A DNA stretch of 64,000 nt. Origin: Arundinibacter roseus (GTDB taxonomy: Bacteria > Bacteroidota > Bacteroidia > Cytophagales > Spirosomataceae). Numbering within the stretch: the first letter of the stretch is position 1; each line of letters starts with the position of its first letter. The stretch is taken from positions 124,001-188,000 of the forward strand of contig NZ_SMJU01000002.1 in the NCBI RefSeq assembly GCF_004348825.1. Reading direction: 5' to 3'. Both the position numbers and the translations under genes were made by a program. Shown one piece after another: positions 59,951-64,000 of the stretch. The notes beneath the pieces are model-generated. The model did no database searches. It was given only the letters and a program-made list of their open reading frames with translations, and was not told where the DNA came from.

Positions 59951-61651
59951 ATGGACGTTAGAATCTGGACTTATATAATCGTTGGGCTCACATTTGCCCT
60001 GTACATTGGCATTGCCATTTGGTCGCGGGCCGGCTCAACGAAAGAATTTTATGTAGCAGGCGGCGGTGTATCGCCCCTTGCCAATGGCATGGCTACGGCC
60101 GCTGACTGGATGTCAGCCGCCTCGTTTCTCTCAATGGCCGGTCTGATCTCGTTTATGGGCTACGACGGCACTGTGTACCTGATGGGCTGGACGGGTGGTT
60201 ATGTACTTTTAGCCTTACTGCTTGCGCCTTACCTGAGGAAATTCGGGAAATTTACCGTGCCCGATTTCATTGGAGATCGCTACTACTCCAACAGTGCCCG
60301 TACCGTGGCAGTAATCTGCGCGCTGCTGGTTTCGTTTACCTACATCGCCGGACAAATGCGTGGCGTAGGCGTGGTTTTCTCCCGTTTTCTGGAAGTAGAC
60401 ATCAACACCGGAGTAATTATCGGGATGGTCATCGTTCTGTTTTATGCAGTGTTAGGCGGAATGAAAGGTATTACCTACACGCAGGTGGCGCAGTATTGCG
60501 TTCTGATTTTTGCTTTCATGGTGCCTGCCATTTACATCTCAATTATCATGACGGGTGTTCCAATTCCTCAACTTGGAATGGGAAGTACGCTGGCCGATGG
60601 CTCCGGAACTTATCTGCTTGACAAACTCGACGGATTGAATGCTGAGCTGGGGTTTGCTGAGTACACTTCCGGTACCAAAAAGATTCAGGATGTATTCGCA
60701 ATTACCTGTGCACTTATGGTAGGTACTGCGGGACTGCCCCACGTAATTGTTCGGTTCTTTACCGTAAAGCGTGTAAAAGACGCTCGTATGTCAGCCGGTT
60801 TGGCCCTTGTCTTTATCGCAATTTTGTACACGACGGCTCCCGCAATTTCGGTTTTTGCACGTACCAATCTGATCGAAACCGTAAGTAATAAAGACTATTC
60901 GAGCGTGCCCGAATGGTTTAAAAACTGGGAAACAACCGGACTACTGACTTTCACTGACAAAAATGCCGATGGAAAAATTCAGTACGTGGCGGATCCTGAG
61001 GTAAATGAATTGAAAATTGATAATGACATAATTGTTTTGGCTAACCCCGAAATTGGGGGATTGCCCAACTGGGTGATCGCCCTGGTGGCAGCGGGTGGTT
61101 TGGCAGCAGCACTGTCTACGGCAGCTGGCTTGCTGTTGGTTATTTCCTCTTCTGTTTCGCACGATTTGCTGAAAAAGATATTTATACCAACTATCTCCGA
61201 AAAAGGGGAGCTTATTTCTGCTCGTTTGGCAGCGACGGTAGCCGTAGTTATTGCCGGTTATTTTGGAATCAATCCTCCCGGCTTCGTGGCAGCGGTAGTT
61301 GCATTGGCCTTTGGTTTGGCAGCAGCTTCGTTTTTCCCAGCCATTATTTTAGGGATTTTTTATAAAAGAATGAATAAAGAAGGGGCCGTAGCCGGAATGG
61401 TAGTGGGTATTACATTGATGCTATACTACATGGTAAAATATAAATTAGGCTGGCTGGACGACACCCTGCCGCCTTCAAGCGACTGGTGGTTTGGTATATC
61501 GCCCGAAGGATTCGGAACGGTAGCTATGCTTGCGAATTTTGCAGTGTCGTTGGTTATCAGTGCGTTCACTCCTGCACCACCCGAAGACGTTCAACGAATT
61601 GTTGAAGACATTCGTCTGCCGATGGGTGCCGGTGAAGCCGTCTCTCACTAA
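59951..61651 (+). CDS. Solute:sodium symporter (acetate/monocarboxylate type, VC_2705 family)
   Basis: 566 residues, SLC5 fold. Key stretches are EFYVAGGGVSPLANGMATAA, DWMSAASFLSMAGLISFMGY, GDRYYSNSARTVAVICALLV and GLPHVIVRFFTVKRVKDARM. A ~100-residue insertion sits between helices (about residues 310-365, KDYSSVPEWFKNWETTGLLT). It is related to ActP, so a short-chain acid such as acetate or pyruvate is the likely substrate, though this is an inference. It works with the DUF4212 subunit; the operon also has the porin. The CbrA-like kinase gene downstream may sense the same kind of substrate. Confidence 0.94.
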   Translation: MDVRIWTYIIVGLTFALYIGIAIWSRAGSTKEFYVAGGGVSPLANGMATAADWMSAASFLSMAGLISFMGYDGTVYLMGWTGGYVLLALLLAPYLRKFGKFTVPDFIGDRYYSNSARTVAVICALLVSFTYIAGQMRGVGVVFSRFLEVDINTGVIIGMVIVLFYAVLGGMKGITYTQVAQYCVLIFAFMVPAIYISIIMTGVPIPQLGMGSTLADGSGTYLLDKLDGLNAELGFAEYTSGTKKIQDVFAITCALMVGTAGLPHVIVRFFTVKRVKDARMSAGLALVFIAILYTTAPAISVFARTNLIETVSNKDYSSVPEWFKNWETTGLLTFTDKNADGKIQYVADPEVNELKIDNDIIVLANPEIGGLPNWVIALVAAGGLAAALSTAAGLLLVISSSVSHDLLKKIFIPTISEKGELISARLAATVAVVIAGYFGINPPGFVAAVVALAFGLAAASFFPAIILGIFYKRMNKEGAVAGMVVGITLMLYYMVKYKLGWLDDTLPPSSDWWFGISPEGFGTVAMLANFAVSLVISAFTPAPPEDVQRIVEDIRLPMGAGEAVSH

Positions 61652-61782
61652 TACTGTTCCCCTCTGAAAATCGAACGACTAATCATGGCGATGTGCATGG
61701 AATCATTCGCAAAGCCTGATTAGTCGTTTGTAAAGTAACTATTTCCCTTTAAACAGGAATTTTACGTTGTGTAAACCTACTC
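61652..61782 (+). promoter_or_regulatory. Structured spacer before the small membrane protein and sensor kinase
   Basis: A 12-bp inverted repeat AACGACTAATCA (61674-61685) / TGATTAGTCGTT (61717-61728) encloses a second stem (GGCGATG pairing with CATTCGC...CC, one bulge). It lacks a long T-run, with tgtaaagt following. It may be a weak terminator of the symporter operon or a structured leader of the downstream genes. Confidence 0.5.
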
Positions 61783-61983
61783 ATGAATACTCTTGACCAG
61801 CGTTTGGCGGCATTAAGTCTGCTAGCGGCTCTATTACTAAATACACCTTTGCTCCGAATTGCCAATACCCCCGCTACCTTTCGGGGTATCCCGCTTTTCT
61901 ACCTCTATATTTTGCTGGTTTGGCTGTTGATGATTGGCCTCTTGATCTATTTCATGCATACCAAAAAAACCAGACAACCCTGA
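61783..61983 (+). CDS. Small two-helix membrane protein preceding the CbrA-like kinase
   Basis: 66 residues with two hydrophobic helices (LAALSLLAALLLNTPLL and LFYLYILLVWLLMIGLLIYF) and a short basic tail (MHTKKTRQP). It ends two bases before the sensor kinase start, so the two are almost certainly translationally coupled. The arrangement parallels Pseudomonas CbrX-CbrA, in which a small membrane protein is co-made with an SLC5-type sensor kinase. The family name is not known to me, and the analogy is by position and topology. Confidence 0.8.
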   Translation: MNTLDQRLAALSLLAALLLNTPLLRIANTPATFRGIPLFYLYILLVWLLMIGLLIYFMHTKKTRQP

Positions 61984-61985
61984 TC

Positions 61986-64000
61986 ATGGAGAATTACGTA
62001 CTCATTGGTGGATTGTTTGCTTACCTGGGACTACTTTTCGGTATTGCTTATTTTGCCGAAAAACGCTCGCAGGCCGGGCATAGCCTGGTCAACAATCCCT
62101 ATGTGTATGCGCTTTCCCTGGCAGTCTACTGCACCGCCTGGACCTACTACGGAAGCGTCGGTAATGCCGCCACGCAGGGCCCGGCTTTTTTGACCACCTA
62201 CCTCGGGCCGCTCATCATGATGCCCCTTTGGTGGATCATCCTCCGTAAGATGATCCGCATTAGCAAAATCCAGCGTATTTCGTCCATCGCTGATTTTATC
62301 TCAGCCCGCTACGGAAAAAGCAAATCGCTGGGAATGCTCGTAACCGGCATTTGTATGCTCGTAATCGTCCCTTACATTTCGTTGCAGTTAAAAGCTATTT
62401 CGCTGAGTTTTTACAGCATTAGCAGCCATCAGGTTTTGGTTGACGAACGCACGATTCTTCAAGATATAGCCTTTTACAGTACCTTATTTCTTGCACTTTT
62501 TACTATCCTCTTTGGCGCACGCCGCATCGAAACCACCGAGCGGCACGAAGGTCTGGTCATGGCTATTGCGCTGGAATCATTAGTCAAACTTGTTGCCTTT
62601 GTTACCATTGGTGTGTTTGTTACTTATGGCGTGTTTAATGGATTCGGCGATATTTTCACTAAGGCGGCCCGACATCCCGAATGGCAAAAACTCCTGACGC
62701 TTGATTCTGACTCGGGACTGAACGACTGGTTTTGGCAGCTTTTACTGGCCATGGCTACGATTCTGTTTCTGCCCCGGCAGTTTCAAATGGCCGTTGTCGA
62801 GAACGTCAACGAGAATCACCTGCGTAAAGCGCTCTGGATTTTTCCTCTCTATTTATTGCTGATTAATTTCTTTGTTGTACCTATCGCCCTCGGGGGCAAT
62901 ATTCTGTTTGAGGGGCAGGCAGTCAACGCCGATAACTACGTTTTGGCAATCCCGCTCTTTTTTAATCAGGATTTGATGGCCATGTTTTCCTTTTTGGGAG
63001 GATTTGCCGCCGCAACCGGCATGATTATCGTAGAAACCACCGCCCTGAGCGTCATGCTCAGCAACAACCTGCTGCTACCCCTGATTTTGAGCCATCCACG
63101 GTGGCGCTCTTCGTTGGCCGAAGGAAGCGTCAGTTTGGTTTTGATCATTCGTCGCGTATCCATAGCGGTTTTGCTTTTGATTGCTTACTTATATTATGAT
63201 CGGGTGGTTGCTGCTTCGCCGCTTGTATCCATCGGGCTGGTTTCGTTTGTCGGTGTGGCTCAGTTTGCGCCTGCCATGATCGGTGGATTATTCTGGAAAA
63301 GAGGCAATCGAACCGGGGCAATTTTGGGCCTTGTGGGCGGCATTCTTGTATGGATGTATACGTTGGTGGTACCAACCCTGGTTTCAGCCGGATTTTTACC
63401 TCAATCTATTTTGATAGAAGGTCCCTTTCAGCTTCATTGGCTCAGACCGGATTCACTCCTTGGTCTCAACGGATTAAGCCCAATTGCGCACGCACTTTTC
63501 TGGTCACTCCTGGTTAATTGCGGGTTTTATATCTGGGGAGCGCTCCGTTTTTCTCAGGACTCCCTCGAACACAGTCAGGCGGTGCTTTTTGTGGATGTAT
63601 TTACGTATTCAGAAAAAATGACGGGGTCGGTCAGTTGGCAGGGGCAAGTGCTTATAACGGACATTGAATCCCTACTGAGTGCTTTTTTAGGGAAAGAACG
63701 ATCGTTTCGTCTGATGGCTTTTCTCAAACGCCGATACGGTCTCGACACACGAAACCCCTTTGCCGAGCCGCAGCTTGTGACCTACGCCGAGCAGGTATTA
63801 GCCGGAGCAATCGGTACCGCATCTGCCCGAATCATGGTTTCGTCGGTTACCAAAGAGGAGCGAATTACGGTTCAGGAAGTGGTGTATATGCTTAAAGAAT
63901 CGCAGGAACTGATTGCCCTGAACAGGAAATTGGACCGAACCTCAAAGGAACTCAAACGTGCCGGTAAAAAACTAAGCCTTGCCAATGAAAAGCTCAAAAA
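61986..64000 (+). CDS. CbrA-like SLC5-type sensor kinase, N-terminal part (cut by window edge)
   Basis: The frame runs open from 61986 to the right edge (671 codons). Residues 1-530 are an SLC5/PutP-like transporter domain of about 13 helices (YVYALSLAVYCTAWTYYGSV, ISSIADFISARYGKSKSLGM, ILFGARRIETTERHEGLVMA). A STAC domain follows (ESLLSAFLGKERSFRLMAFL and TYAEQVLAGAIGTASARIMV, about 555-630), and then the start of a coiled coil (NRKLDRTSKELKRAGKKLSL). CbrA proteins continue with PAS and histidine kinase domains, which should lie beyond the window. It would sense a transported compound and signal to a response regulator. Confidence 0.85.
   Translation, partial: MENYVLIGGLFAYLGLLFGIAYFAEKRSQAGHSLVNNPYVYALSLAVYCTAWTYYGSVGNAATQGPAFLTTYLGPLIMMPLWWIILRKMIRISKIQRISSIADFISARYGKSKSLGMLVTGICMLVIVPYISLQLKAISLSFYSISSHQVLVDERTILQDIAFYSTLFLALFTILFGARRIETTERHEGLVMAIALESLVKLVAFVTIGVFVTYGVFNGFGDIFTKAARHPEWQKLLTLDSDSGLNDWFWQLLLAMATILFLPRQFQMAVVENVNENHLRKALWIFPLYLLLINFFVVPIALGGNILFEGQAVNADNYVLAIPLFFNQDLMAMFSFLGGFAAATGMIIVETTALSVMLSNNLLLPLILSHPRWRSSLAEGSVSLVLIIRRVSIAVLLLIAYLYYDRVVAASPLVSIGLVSFVGVAQFAPAMIGGLFWKRGNRTGAILGLVGGILVWMYTLVVPTLVSAGFLPQSILIEGPFQLHWLRPDSLLGLNGLSPIAHALFWSLLVNCGFYIWGALRFSQDSLEHSQAVLFVDVFTYSEKMTGSVSWQGQVLITDIESLLSAFLGKERSFRLMAFLKRRYGLDTRNPFAEPQLVTYAEQVLAGAIGTASARIMVSSVTKEERITVQEVVYMLKESQELIALNRKLDRTSKELKRAGKKLSLANEKLK

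Noticed and set aside
1-64000. CRISPR array, prophage or complete insertion sequence
   Set aside because: No regularly spaced repeats, no phage structural genes and no transposase with a catalytic core were found.

Overview
The window looks like a chromosomal segment of a member of the Bacteroidota, most likely the order Cytophagales. The signs are two ECF sigma / FecR / SusC regulatory units, a SusD lipoprotein, a MurF-alanine racemase fusion, a DUF2723 membrane glycosyltransferase, a DUF4212/solute:sodium symporter pair, mostly weak ribosome binding sites, and several exact TAnnTTTG-type -7 promoter boxes. Gene density is high and base composition is intermediate, with AT-rich intergenic spacers. 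No tRNA, rRNA or CRISPR array was seen. The genus is not determined.

Layout. 1-3.1 kb: a TonB-dependent SusC receptor cut by the left edge, its FecR anti-sigma factor and ECF sigma factor. 3.2-16.4 kb: housekeeping and envelope genes (polA, a collagen-like lipoprotein, an M1 aminopeptidase, a LolC/E-like permease, rbfA, a GT-C-like membrane protein, rpiB, a LOG-family hydrolase, a triple HhH protein). 16.5-31.4 kb: glyS, a P-II/amtB ammonium operon, the MurF-Alr fusion, corA, a universal stress protein, a glucose/sorbosone dehydrogenase-like lipoprotein, yceI, queG, an orphan membrane histidine kinase, and grpE-dnaJ. 31.5-41.3 kb: a TMEM260-like DUF2723 protein, a DUF2442 gene, a two-gene ABC exporter and two dicarboxylate/amino-acid symporters. 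41.3-42.6 kb: an AT-rich accessory patch with a cluster of palindromic REP-like units, a 5'-truncated higB toxin remnant and an intact higA antitoxin gene.

42.6-52.2 kb is the most unusual locus. It is a tightly spaced six-gene set on the minus strand, read in the order ECF sigma factor, FecR, SusC, SusD, then two paralogous polysaccharide-pyruvyl-transferase-fold proteins. Both paralogues carry twin-arginine export signals, and both have Glu where the family's conserved Arg-Leu-His motif has Arg. No glycoside hydrolase is encoded in the set. This suggests an envelope-located glycan or ligand uptake system whose enzymes belong to a fold normally used in the cytoplasm with phosphoenolpyruvate.

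52.5-64 kb: an L-fucose-dehydrogenase-like SDR, an SRPBCC protein, an Spx/ArsC-like protein, a GH18 lipoprotein, a coiled-coil secreted protein, a THUMP-like methyltransferase, a stand-alone IS1-InsA-like zinc-ribbon/HTH protein, then a porin / DUF4212 / solute:sodium symporter operon. That operon is followed by a small membrane protein coupled to a CbrA-like SLC5-STAC sensor kinase running off the right edge.
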